Of a stretch of DNA of 36,625 nt, positions 18,304 to 26,142 are shown in pieces. The stretch is taken from positions 1 to 36,625 of the forward strand of contig JAIDCZ010000021.1 of NCBI GenBank assembly GCA_029055565.1, in the 5' to 3' direction. The stretch is from Clostridiales bacterium. GTDB lineage: Bacteria; Bacillota; Clostridia; Christensenellales; Pumilibacteraceae. The translations under genes and the position numbers were made by a program. Position 1 is the stretch's first letter. Each line of letters starts with the position of its first letter. Under the pieces are notes generated by a model. The model saw only the letters and a program-made list of their open reading frames with translations, was not told the origin of the DNA and searched no databases.

Positions 18304-20515
18304 ATTCTATTTTAGTTATATTGACCATACCGCCAATCGCCTTTACGACCGATTTGCCGGCGGGAACGATAAAGAAGTACTTGACCGTCTTTTTGTCCGA
18401 CGACGGAAGGTTCAAGTTGACGGTTATGTTCTGCCTAGCGTCTATCATAAACTCGCAACCGCCGTCGCCGTCCATAACGAAGTTGCGGACTATAAACTTG
18501 CCGCCGTCGCCCTTGAACATATTTATATCGTCCATAATTAGCGCTGTGCTTTCGTCTGTGACTTCTATGCTGTACAAGCGGTCGAGCAGTTTGATGTTCG
18601 TAACCGAGTTGGCGCCTTGGACGAACGTGCCGAACGCTATCGCGTCCTTTAAGTCGGGCCTAAAATATTCTATATCGATCAGCTCTTGCATTCCGATAAG
18701 CGCAAGCATGTTTCCGTTTGCCGACAAGTACTCGTCGTCTTGAACGCGCTTGCCCTTGGGCGAATACACCGAGTAGTTTTCCACGTTGTCGGTTACGTTT
18801 GCCGACCACAACGCCGCGCTTTTTTGCGCTATCTGCGCCGCGATCTCATCCAGACCGTAGCGCTTAAGGCCGTGGTATACCAAAAAGTTGACGTACGGCA
18901 CTATACTGCCGCGGTATTCGAGGTACGGCGGAGTGCGCTTGCCGTTGTTGTCCGGCTTACTGCGCTTACCGTATTCGCGGTTGTCTATAGACAGCGTGGG
19001 GATTACGTAATCGCCCCAAAACCGATTTGTGTCGGTAAGGTTGTTGACTATAAGCGACAGCTTTTCTTGCGTATCCACCGCGCCGGCAAGCAACGGATAG
19101 AACGACGTCGCGCCTACTGCGCTCGCCCACTGGCCGGTAGTGTATCTGTTTATATATAAGCCCTCGCCTTCGCACCAAAACGTTTCGTTGATAATCTTTT
19201 TCATTTCGTTTTTGGCTTTGGCGTACTTGGCCTTGTCCTCCGCAAGGTCGAACATGGCGGCAATGCGCTCCAGTACGTCGAATGCCAATAGCTTTAGCGA
19301 CGACAAGTCCAGACTGAACATTGCCGTGGGATTGAACTTTTCCTTTAACGGTGAATCCGACCACTTGTACGCCACGTCGTTTTTGCTCTTTTCCGCAACG
19401 ACCGGCGTAGCGGCCGGCGGATATAGGCCGGTAAGCTTTAGGTATTCCTTGTACAGCTTGGCTCTGTCGGTTACGTGCTTGTAGTTGTGCCACACCGCAA
19501 ACACAGCCATGATTTTGTCCTCTTGCGTGTAGCTTAGCTGATCCACCGCTTGCTCGGTACCGGTGTAACAGCCGAGTATAGCCGAGCAGTTTTCGTCGGT
19601 GCCGTCCATATCGAAGTGATTGTCCAGCAGAGTGCGCTTGGGCGTAAATATTTCGGTAAGCAAGTACGGATAGTACACACGCGACCACAGCACGGCGTTT
19701 ATCATACGCTCGGCCGGTTCGCCGAGCTGGCCGGATCCCATGGTCTTGTTTACGCCGTACCTAAGCTCGGTTGTTTCTATCAAATTCTGTATTCTGTCAA
19801 AGCGCGGAAGCTCGGCGTCGAAAATATCATGCTCGCCTACGCACGCGTATACGTAAACGCTGGGCTGGCGGCGGTTGATTACGAACTCCATTATCGCCTC
19901 GTTGAACGCGCCGTTAGCAGAATCGGACGGCGGCATGTACGACACGGCGTGGAAGTACTCCCTACGACTGTCATCCTCTACCAAGTATCTGCCGCGGTAC
20001 ACGGCGTTGTTGTCGGTAAGCTCCACCGTCCCCGGCACGACCGCCATGTACGGACTGCGGCCGTGAACGACGGCGCCCTCTATGGAAAGCTCGCCCGGAC
20101 AGTCGTAGCACGGATAGAATATTACGCGCACCCTAAGCTTGCGCTTTGAGCTGACTTGCAATACGAGTGATCTGTCGTTGTGCCGCGCCCATTTGATGCT
20201 GAGCGGGCCGGAATTGAAGTGCGCAAAGCTACCGTCCGCGGTGTTGGCGCAAGAACTGCCCATATGTCTCGCAAAGTCGTCGTTATCCAACCATTTTTTG
20301 CCCGAGTAGTACAGCACGCGCACGCCCCACATAGAGCCGTGCTTGCCTATAAGCATAGCGCCGTTAATCGCGCGGTAGTCGTACCCCACGCCCATAATGC
20401 ACTTGCCGGGGAAGTTATCCCTACCTATCGGCGGGCCGTCGTCGCTCTCCTCGTGGAATTTATCGAAAAACGGAGGACGAAACGCAAATCCGTATTCTTT
20501 GTTTATATACTTCAT
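18302..20515 (-). CDS. MGH1/GH63-like (alpha/alpha)6-barrel glycoside hydrolase
   Basis: 737 residues with no signal peptide, so cytosolic. An N-terminal beta-sandwich of roughly 270 residues precedes an (alpha/alpha)6 barrel. Barrel signatures include ERMINAVLWSRVYYPYLL (about 268-285), FDMDGTDENCSAILG (about 301-315), FWCEGEGLYINRY, YLEYRGSIVPYVNFLVYHGL (about 550-570, equivalent to the WRGPIWP motif of GH63/MGH1 enzymes) and QDDEYLSANGNML (about 620). A C-terminal beta domain closes the protein. Family members are inverting exo-glycosidases acting on gluco- or manno-configured sugars; the exact substrate cannot be read here. It starts 14 bp after the RNase G stop with GGAGG upstream, so the two are translationally close. 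Confidence 0.82.
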   Translation of the reverse strand: MKYINKEYGFAFRPPFFDKFHEESDDGPPIGRDNFPGKCIMGVGYDYRAINGAMLIGKHGSMWGVRVLYYSGKKWLDNDDFARHMGSSCANTADGSFAHFNSGPLSIKWARHNDRSLVLQVSSKRKLRVRVIFYPCYDCPGELSIEGAVVHGRSPYMAVVPGTVELTDNNAVYRGRYLVEDDSRREYFHAVSYMPPSDSANGAFNEAIMEFVINRRQPSVYVYACVGEHDIFDAELPRFDRIQNLIETTELRYGVNKTMGSGQLGEPAERMINAVLWSRVYYPYLLTEIFTPKRTLLDNHFDMDGTDENCSAILGCYTGTEQAVDQLSYTQEDKIMAVFAVWHNYKHVTDRAKLYKEYLKLTGLYPPAATPVVAEKSKNDVAYKWSDSPLKEKFNPTAMFSLDLSSLKLLAFDVLERIAAMFDLAEDKAKYAKAKNEMKKIINETFWCEGEGLYINRYTTGQWASAVGATSFYPLLAGAVDTQEKLSLIVNNLTDTNRFWGDYVIPTLSIDNREYGKRSKPDNNGKRTPPYLEYRGSIVPYVNFLVYHGLKRYGLDEIAAQIAQKSAALWSANVTDNVENYSVYSPKGKRVQDDEYLSANGNMLALIGMQELIDIEYFRPDLKDAIAFGTFVQGANSVTNIKLLDRLYSIEVTDESTALIMDDINMFKGDGGKFIVRNFVMDGDGGCEFMIDARQNITVNLNLPSSDKKTVKYFFIVPAGKSVVKAIGGMVNITKIE

Positions 20516-20529
20516 TTATCTTCCTCCAC

Positions 20530-22017
20530 CTATGCTAATAAATACGCATTGGACGGAAGCGACAACACCTTCTCAGTCCTCGCGCTTATTTTGAACGAAT
20601 TTTTGCCGACCGTCGAGTCGGGCACGAGGTACACCCGCGCCTTGGACTTGCCAACCGACAACTGCCAGTTATCCTTGCACAGTCTGTCGAACATATCGGT
20701 ATTGACGGTGACTATGGCCGCCGTGCACGCGTTGTCGGCAAATATATCGATAAGCCGCGCCTTTATTTTGCGCAGTAAAAAGTTTGGGGATTGCACCTCG
20801 CCGAAGCCGTGACATACCTCGCACTTGTCCAAAAGCAACGACTGTATTTCTCGGCCGATCTTTTTTCGAGTCATTTGCACGAGCCCAAGCTCGGTCATAG
20901 GCAGTACTCGCGTACGTATTCTGTCCGCCGCCGTTTCCTTGCGCAAAACCTCCACCACTTCCTCGTTGTGCAAGGGATCTTGCATATCTATAAAGTCTAT
21001 AACCACCATGCCGCCGACGTTGCGCAAGCGCAGTTGTCGCGCAATCTCCTTGGCCGCGTCGCAGTTGGTTTCAAACACCGTGCGTTCCCTATCGGTATCA
21101 CCGGTGTGCTTTGCCGAGTTTACGTCGATAACGGTCAACGCTTCCGTATAATCTATTACTATGTTTCCGCCGCCGCTAAGCTCTATTTTGGGCTGTAAAA
21201 GCTTTTCCACCTCGCCCAGTACGCCGTACTTTTTGAGCACGTCCTCGCCGTCTACGACCGTAACCTTGACCGAGCTTGCGAGGTTGTTGGACAAGTATCT
21301 ATTCAACTGCACCGCCACGTCGCGGCTGTTGCAAACTACCTCGTCAACCGTAGAGTTAAGCAAATCTCTGACCGATCGAAAAATAAGATCGCCGTCGCTG
21401 AACAGCTTGTCCACGCCCTCGGTGGCGTTGAACTTGTCCAGAATGCTTTGGTACAATCCGTTAAAATACTTAATCTCGTCTATTACGTCCGACTTGGGCG
21501 CGTCCTTAGCCGCAGTGCGCGCTATAAGTCCACATGTGGGCGTAGGGCGATTTTTGGTAAGCAGTTCGATAAGTCTGTCGCGCGTTGCCGCGTCGGTAAT
21601 TTTGTTGGATACGCCTATAAAGTCGACCGTCGGCATAAACACGATATAACGACCGGGGATCGAAAGGTTGGCGGAAAGCCGCGCGCCCTTGGTTTCGGTC
21701 GGCTCCTTTACGGCTTGAACGAGAACGTAGTCGCCCTCCGATACGTCCAGCCTCGTGGGCAACTGACCGGACCGATACAGCGCGGTGCGGTTTTCCAGCA
21801 TATCCGACGCCGCCAAAAAGCCGTTTTTGCGCTTGCCTATATCGACGAAGGCAGACTCCAACCCCGGCAACACGTTTACGACCCTACCCTTAAAAATAGT
21901 GCCGGTAACGAGCTCCGTGTTTCTGTCCTCAACGTAAAACTCTTCAAGCACACCGTCCTCCAACAGAGCGACGCTGCACATATACGGTTCATAGTCAACG
22001 AGAATTTTACTTTTCAA
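20530..22017 (-). CDS. rng: Ribonuclease E/G family endoribonuclease
   Basis: 495 residues beginning at TTG 22017, with AAGAGG upstream; no better ATG fits the conserved N-terminus. An S1 RNA-binding domain covers about 35-115 (GTIFKGRVVNVLPGLESAFVDIG, then NGFLAASDM). The RNase H-like/5'-sensor region follows. Catalytic magnesium ligands are in LTVIDVNSA (Asp near 297) and VVIDFIDM (Asp near 341). The zinc-link motif is CEVCHGFG (about 397-404), needed for oligomerisation in this family. The long C-terminal scaffold of E. coli RNase E is absent, so it is RNase G-sized. In many Firmicutes this gene follows the minD-spoIVF cluster, as it does here. Role: rRNA and mRNA processing in the cytosol. 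Confidence 0.93.
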   Translation of the reverse strand: MKSKILVDYEPYMCSVALLEDGVLEEFYVEDRNTELVTGTIFKGRVVNVLPGLESAFVDIGKRKNGFLAASDMLENRTALYRSGQLPTRLDVSEGDYVLVQAVKEPTETKGARLSANLSIPGRYIVFMPTVDFIGVSNKITDAATRDRLIELLTKNRPTPTCGLIARTAAKDAPKSDVIDEIKYFNGLYQSILDKFNATEGVDKLFSDGDLIFRSVRDLLNSTVDEVVCNSRDVAVQLNRYLSNNLASSVKVTVVDGEDVLKKYGVLGEVEKLLQPKIELSGGGNIVIDYTEALTVIDVNSAKHTGDTDRERTVFETNCDAAKEIARQLRLRNVGGMVVIDFIDMQDPLHNEEVVEVLRKETAADRIRTRVLPMTELGLVQMTRKKIGREIQSLLLDKCEVCHGFGEVQSPNFLLRKIKARLIDIFADNACTAAIVTVNTDMFDRLCKDNWQLSVGKSKARVYLVPDSTVGKNSFKISARTEKVLSLPSNAYLLA

Positions 22018-22106
22018 AACGACCTCTTGCAGTAACGATAAGTAGTATACTTACTTTTTACCACATATCATTGTACTACAATTTTTCGTAAAAGTCTACT
22101 AATATT

Positions 22107-22172
22107 ATCCTTATTCATTCTACATTCTTAATCCTTATTCATTCTACATTCTTAATTCCGAATTCCGAATTA
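22107..22172. repeat. 24-bp perfect tandem duplication plus 7-bp repeats at the spoIVFB 3' end
   Basis: A 24-base unit starting ATCCTTATTC is present twice with no mismatch (22107-22130 and 22131-22154), followed directly by ATTCCGA twice and a partial third copy. The spoIVFB stop codon (22144-22146) lies inside the second unit, so the protein's last residues (NSELRM) are encoded by repeat sequence. Confidence 0.9.
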
Positions 22173-23037
22173 ACTTCTCCACCTTTTCCGCATAGCCGTA
22201 TTGCTTTACGCCGTCAACGAGCTGAGCTTCGGAAAAACCGCCGCATACGTTCATATCGTCGTCCAGCACGGTAAACTCGGTGTACCTATCCGCGTCGAGC
22301 GCGGCAATAGCGTCGGACAGCACGGCGCGGGTTGACAACGCGTAACGCCGCACCTCCAACGGCGCGCGCAAGCGTTCCGCTCTGTTGCCGGCCGCAAACA
22401 ACGCGCGGTACTTCACCTTTCCGTCGGGAATAAACGCCGATACTATCATAAATAAGCCTACGCTTAACAAGCACAGATTGGCGTGACTTACCGCCGAAAG
22501 TGCAAAAAGCGCTATTGCAATCAGTCCGCACGCTATAGACGTTACCCGCATAACGCGGCACGCCGTTTTACGCTTTAGCTTGGCCGAGAGTATGCCGAGC
22601 GTCACCCTACCGCCGTCCAGCGGATAGACCGGCAAAAGATTGAACAAGCCTATATACACGTTGGCCAAACAAAACGCTTGCGTAAACATGTACGACGACG
22701 GCAACAGCCACCACGTCGCCGCCATTGCCACCGCAATAACCAAGTTGAAAATAGGGCCGGCAAGCGCGATAAAAACCTCGTGCTTTGGTCTAAGCTGAAC
22801 GTCGCCGCACAGCGCCGCGCCGTACGGCATGAGCTTGATTACGTTAAGCTCGTAGCCAAGCTTTTTTGCCACGCGCGCATGCGCGCATTCGTGCAAAATT
22901 ACGGCGGCAAGCGAGCAACAAAACTCGTACGCCATGCCCATTGCAACGAAGTACAGCGCCATTACGAAGGTAATCGGCGATACGGATATACGCATTTCGT
23001 CGCCATGCGGCGTGGATTTTTGCGTAGCTTTGGACAT
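22144..23037 (-). CDS. SpoIVFB-like site-2 protease (M50 family) with a C-terminal CBS-like domain
   Basis: 297 residues from ATG 23037, which follows the upstream stop by 4 bp; a TTG four codons earlier is possible. The zinc motif is ILHECAHARVAKKLG (HExxH, near 45-50) within a membrane helix, and the third ligand is in NLLPVYPLDGGRV (about 134-146). Several hydrophobic segments fit the six-helix S2P core. The C-terminal about 90 residues (VRRYALSTRAVLSDAIAAL, YTEFTVLDD) resemble a CBS module, as in SpoIVFB. SpoIVFB cleaves pro-sigma-K in the forespore membrane; the position after minD/minE supports this assignment. The frame ends within a tandem repeat, so the natural C-terminus may have been altered. 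A general M50 protease is the alternative. Confidence 0.85.
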   Translation of the reverse strand: MSKATQKSTPHGDEMRISVSPITFVMALYFVAMGMAYEFCCSLAAVILHECAHARVAKKLGYELNVIKLMPYGAALCGDVQLRPKHEVFIALAGPIFNLVIAVAMAATWWLLPSSYMFTQAFCLANVYIGLFNLLPVYPLDGGRVTLGILSAKLKRKTACRVMRVTSIACGLIAIALFALSAVSHANLCLLSVGLFMIVSAFIPDGKVKYRALFAAGNRAERLRAPLEVRRYALSTRAVLSDAIAALDADRYTEFTVLDDDMNVCGGFSEAQLVDGVKQYGYAEKVEKLIRNSELRM

Positions 23038-23041
23038 CACC

Positions 23042-23317
23042 CTATCCAAACAGCGTTACGCCAAACGCACCGCGCCCGAATACGTCGTAGCAAAACACTT
23101 GCCTAAGCACGCCGCTAATCCCGCTTACGAGCGGTAGCGACGGAAAATAATGCAAAACCAAAATAACGCCTATAACGATTGCGGATATTATAAGCCGCAC
23201 TAAAAAATGCGTTTTACGCTTAACCGCCGCGCGCTTGCCGTCGTCCTTGCGCTCGGTAACGTGCGCCGAAGTGACTACGCTCTCCACAATATTACAGCCT
23301 TCGTACTTATCGTCCAT
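23042..23317 (-). CDS. Short membrane protein at the spoIVFA position
   Basis: 91 residues from ATG 23317 (a TTG at 23341 is possible). An N-terminal soluble segment of about 45 residues is followed by a basic stretch (KRAAVKRKTH) and one membrane helix (LVRLIISAIVIGVILVLHYF, about 49-68), then FPSLPLVSGISGVLRQVFCYDVFGRGAFG. In B. subtilis SpoIVFA sits between minD and spoIVFB, anchors SpoIVFB and carries a LytM-like extracellular domain. This protein matches the location and membrane topology but ends where the LytM domain should begin. It lacks a clear ribosome site; a TATAAT lies 6 bases before the ATG with a poor -35. I infer a minimal SpoIVFA-like partner; truncation or an unrelated protein are alternatives. 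Confidence 0.6.
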   Translation of the reverse strand: MDDKYEGCNIVESVVTSAHVTERKDDGKRAAVKRKTHFLVRLIISAIVIGVILVLHYFPSLPLVSGISGVLRQVFCYDVFGRGAFGVTLFG

Positions 23318-23390
23318 ACCGTAATTATATGAGCGGCGCAAGACTAATATAATGCACAGACATTAACCGCGAAAATTCGCGCGGCGCCTA

Positions 23391-23621
23391 TTAGTCCTCG
23401 TCCGAAGTATGGCCTATATTGTATATACGCGACGCTGTGGCAGATACGTTCACGGCGTAGCCGCCGTCCGCTTTTTCCACGCTTACGTCCAGCTTGGTTA
23501 CAGCCATATATTCGGACAGCAACGCCATAATATCGCTTTGCGCTACGCGCATAGTGCGCTTAATATCGCCGTCGCCGTCGTTTTCTATCATTTTCGCAAT
23601 GCGCTCCGATACTTGCGACAT
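23391..23621 (-). CDS. minE: Cell division topological specificity factor MinE
   Basis: 76 residues, close to the usual 80-90. The N-terminal helix (ERIAKMIENDGDG) is followed by MRVAQSDIMALLSEYM, which aligns with the MinE segment containing the LRKDILEVICKY pattern, and by the two strands LDVSVEKADG and YAVNVSATA of the topological specificity domain. MinE stimulates the MinD ATPase and drives Min oscillation or polar positioning of the division site. Strong AGGAGG ribosome site and a 12-bp gap from the minD stop show it is co-expressed with minD. The N-terminal membrane-targeting residues are less hydrophobic than in E. coli MinE. MinC is not encoded in the window. Confidence 0.85.
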   Translation of the reverse strand: MSQVSERIAKMIENDGDGDIKRTMRVAQSDIMALLSEYMAVTKLDVSVEKADGGYAVNVSATASRIYNIGHTSDED

Positions 23622-23633
23622 AACTTTTACCTC

Positions 23634-24392
23634 CTACCTTCCTCGCCGCATTCTGCGCCTTATTCCGCCCCAAAACCCACGGTAATCGGCCGCGGGGTCG
23701 AGCGGCTCGCCCGTGCCGAAGTGCAGTCTTTTTGCCAAAAGCTCGAACGGCTTTTGGGGCATTTCCGCAAAGCCGTATACTCCGTCCGTTTCCGGAATAA
23801 CGCCGTCAACTCGCGCCTTGAGCACGCTTTCTATCTCGTCCTTACTCGGTATTTTGCCCTCGGCCAGTAGGTCGCCGCGCACGCGGTTTACAACCACGCT
23901 CGGCATAATTCGGTACGACGACAATAGCGATATTACCTTGTTGGCGTCCCTAAGCGCGCTTATATGCGGCGTGGTTACGACCAATGCGCTGTCGCACGCA
24001 CCCACGGCGCGACTGAACCCCGCCTCGATACCGGCCGGACAATCGACTAAAACGTAATCGAAGGTTACGGCAAGACTGTTTAGTATAACCCTTATGTTTT
24101 GAGCAGTCACCTTTTCGCCCAAATACCCATGCGCGGACGGAAGCAAAAACAGGTTTCTATCGTCGCATTCCACAAGCGCTTGCCGCACTCGACACTTGTT
24201 GGCTATGACGTCGGCAATATCGTAAACCACGCGGTTTTCTTTTTCCAAAACCACGTCCAGATTGTTAAGTCCGAAGTCGGCGTCTATCAGCACGACGCGC
24301 TTGCCCAAGTCGGCAAGCGCCCGACCCAAGCACGCGGTTACCGTAGTTTTGCCGACGCCGCCCTTGCCCGATGTAACGACTATACTTTTCAT
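23634..24392 (-). CDS. minD: Septum site-determining ATPase MinD
   Basis: 252 residues from ATG 24392. The deviant Walker A motif SGKGGVGKTT (residues 8-17) begins almost at the N-terminus, as in all MinD proteins, which fixes the start despite the absence of a ribosome site. VLIDADFGLNNLDVVL (about 35-50) is switch I and VLVDCPAGI (about 115-123) is the Walker B region. The C-terminus YRGFWGGIRRRMRRGR is a basic amphipathic helix for membrane binding. A promoter ending 7 bases before the ATG suggests a leaderless message. MinD normally recruits MinC; here its partner MinE follows and MinC is missing locally. Confidence 0.95.
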   Translation of the reverse strand: MKSIVVTSGKGGVGKTTVTACLGRALADLGKRVVLIDADFGLNNLDVVLEKENRVVYDIADVIANKCRVRQALVECDDRNLFLLPSAHGYLGEKVTAQNIRVILNSLAVTFDYVLVDCPAGIEAGFSRAVGACDSALVVTTPHISALRDANKVISLLSSYRIMPSVVVNRVRGDLLAEGKIPSKDEIESVLKARVDGVIPETDGVYGFAEMPQKPFELLAKRLHFGTGEPLDPAADYRGFWGGIRRRMRRGR

Positions 24393-24407
24393 CAGTAAAA
24401 GTATAGT
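24379..24407. repeat. 11-bp perfect inverted repeat over the minD start
   Basis: Arms ACTATACTTTT (24379-24389) and AAAAGTATAGT (24397-24407) with a 7-base centre that contains the minD start codon. One arm includes the -10 box and the other covers codons 2-5. It could be an autoregulatory operator, or a start-masking hairpin in any read-through transcript. Confidence 0.75.
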
Positions 24408-24428
24408 ACCGCACACGACAAAGCGCAA
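24400..24428 (-). promoter_or_regulatory. minD promoter, predicted start at the ATG
   Basis: Minus strand TTGCGC (24423-24428), 17-bp spacer, TATACT (24400-24405). Seven bases separate the -10 from the A of the minD ATG, so the message would have no or almost no leader. The mreB terminator just upstream makes a separate promoter necessary. Confidence 0.6.
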
Positions 24429-24511
24429 GCGGAAATTTGTTCGCTTTTGTCGCAAACGAAAATTTAATGCACGCGCTCTTTCCGCCACGACGTACGCTAT
24501 AAAATACGGCA

Positions 24512-24538
24512 ACAAAAAAGCGGCTTACGCCGCTTTTA
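24512..24538 (-). terminator. mreB terminator
   Basis: Stem AGCGGC / GCCGCT, extendable by A-T pairs, with a 4-base loop, followed by six T on the minus strand. It begins directly after the mreB stop and separates ppx-maf-mreB from minD-minE. Confidence 0.88.
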
Positions 24539-24542
24539 CCGT

Positions 24543-25556
24543 TTACTGATGAGAAATTATATCGTACAGCAAGTCATGATTGGACAACAGCTTACCGCCG
24601 CCCAATACGGTTGCGTATTCCGCTTCAAACGGAACGTTTATTTTCAGCTTTAACAGCTTATTGAGCATAGGCTTAAGTCCGGGCATTTTGGCGCCGCCGC
24701 CTACGACCGTTATGCCGGCGCGCTGGATTTCCGCCGCCGCGGTGGGAGTACCGGCGTTGATAACGCTTTCTATAGCGTCGGAAATATTCTTGTAGTAATC
24801 GAACACCACGCCGTACAGCTCGTCCGACGACAAGGCTTGCGTGCGGATATTCTTTGTTTCAACGTCTATACCGCTTACTACGGTAGTTGCGCAGTCGTTG
24901 CGTATAAGACTGCACACCTTGTCCTTGACGCCGCGTATTACGTTGCGCCCGACGTTTATTCTGTACTTGCCGCTGACCATATCCATAAGCGCGCGGTCAA
25001 TCATATCCCCGCCTATGTTAATGCCGTAGCCTGACACTATTCCGCAAAGGCTGAGTATTGCTATTTCCGTCGCGCCGCCGCCGATAGTGGTGATAAGTCC
25101 GCCGAAGTTGGACGATATTGGCATATCGGTACCGATTGCGGCGAGCATGACCGAATTGACCATAGTAATCTCGTCTATACCAGCGCGCATAAGCACGCCC
25201 TCGTACATCTCCCTATCCGCAACGGTAACGCCCATAGGCACGCCTACTATACAGCGAATTTTCGGCTTGAGCACGTACGACTCGGGCAATATGCGGCTTA
25301 TAAATTCACTGAGCATATCGGCGCAAGCGTCGGAATCCTTTATCGCTCCGTCCATAATGGGGCAAACGATTTTGGTTTTTTCGGGCGCGCGGCCCATCAT
25401 ATAGTACGCTTCGCTACCCACGGCGCGCATGCGCTTTTTTCCGCCGTCGTCAAAGTAAGCGATTACGGACGGCTCGTGCAAAACGATGCCGTAATTCAAT
25501 AAGAAAATCGAAGTGAACGACGTCCCCAAATCAAGCGCGATTTCCATTTTCGCCAT
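24543..25556 (-). CDS. mreB: MreB/Mbl-family bacterial actin
   Basis: 337 residues, typical MreB length. Actin-fold signatures: phosphate-1 EIALDLGTSFTSIFL (about 5-19), the switch region VCPIMDGAIKD, VGVPMGVTVADREMYEG (about 108-124), phosphate-2 LITTIGGGATEIAILS (about 154-169) with GYGINIGGDMIDRAL, and the adenosine motif ITVVGGGAKMPGL (about 279-291). It forms membrane-associated filaments that guide cell-wall synthesis. Phosphate-1 differs from the usual DLGTANTLVY. Ribosome site GAGGAG upstream; the start overlaps the maf end by 26 bases, and Maf-MreB adjacency is classical. mreC, mreD and minC, which usually follow, are absent; a terminator comes next. A second in-frame ATG three codons on is possible. 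Confidence 0.93.
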   Translation of the reverse strand: MAKMEIALDLGTSFTSIFLLNYGIVLHEPSVIAYFDDGGKKRMRAVGSEAYYMMGRAPEKTKIVCPIMDGAIKDSDACADMLSEFISRILPESYVLKPKIRCIVGVPMGVTVADREMYEGVLMRAGIDEITMVNSVMLAAIGTDMPISSNFGGLITTIGGGATEIAILSLCGIVSGYGINIGGDMIDRALMDMVSGKYRINVGRNVIRGVKDKVCSLIRNDCATTVVSGIDVETKNIRTQALSSDELYGVVFDYYKNISDAIESVINAGTPTAAAEIQRAGITVVGGGAKMPGLKPMLNKLLKLKINVPFEAEYATVLGGGKLLSNHDLLYDIISHQ

Positions 25557-26142
25557 AAATCAAATTCTCCTCGATAAGTTTTTCCGTCAGCTTAACGGGC
25601 AAGCCGACCACGTTGTCGTAGTCGCCGTCCACGGCCGAGATAAGCGGTTTTATTTGCGGATCATCGATATTGTACCCGCCCGCCTTGTCGAACGGCGCGC
25701 CGCTATCCACATAATTATACACTATATCTTTGTCAAATGCACCAAAAGTGACCAACGTTTTTTCAACTTTTTCTATAATTTTACCGTTTACGGCAAAATA
25801 GACGGCGGTAACCACCTCGTGAGTGTTGCCGCAAAGCGCCCTAAACATACCAATAGCTTGCTCGGCCGTAGCCGGTTTGCCGAACACGGTATCGCCAAGC
25901 CCCACTACGGTATCGAACGCCAAAACCGGCAAAGCGGTTTGCCTTGCCGCGGCCTCGCCCTTTTTGCGCGCGTTGGCGGCCGCCGTTTGCTCGGCGCCGC
26001 AAAGCGTAACCTCGTCCACGTCCATCGGCATAAATATCGGGTTGACGCCGGCTATCTTTTGTATAAGCATACGGCGCCTCGGCGACGCCGTTGCAAGAAC
26101 TATATCAAAGGATTTCAAGATTCTTTTTATACGCCTTGGCAA
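25531..26142 (-). CDS. maf: Maf-family nucleoside triphosphate pyrophosphatase
   Basis: Up to 203 residues. Maf motifs are clear: VLATASPRRRMLI (substrate-binding S-x-RR, about 15-27), the ANARKKGEAA helix, PVLAFDTVVGLGD (catalytic Asp, about 92-104), FGKPATAEQA, and AGGYNIDDP (about 163-171). The enzyme hydrolyses non-canonical nucleotides (dTTP/UTP-type for this subgroup) to monophosphates, and the gene is linked with septation and cell-shape genes. No ATG precedes the SPRR motif; the start must be TTG at 26142 or 26118. Either start overlaps the end of the upstream ppx gene, implying translational coupling. The 3' end overlaps mreB. Confidence 0.92.
   Translation of the reverse strand: MPRRIKRILKSFDIVLATASPRRRMLIQKIAGVNPIFMPMDVDEVTLCGAEQTAAANARKKGEAAARQTALPVLAFDTVVGLGDTVFGKPATAEQAIGMFRALCGNTHEVVTAVYFAVNGKIIEKVEKTLVTFGAFDKDIVYNYVDSGAPFDKAGGYNIDDPQIKPLISAVDGDYDNVVGLPVKLTEKLIEENLIYGENGNRA

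Noticed and set aside
23360-23390. Hairpin CGCGAA/TTCGCG after minE as a terminator
   Set aside because: No T-run follows on the minus strand, and the downstream genes would be left without a good promoter.
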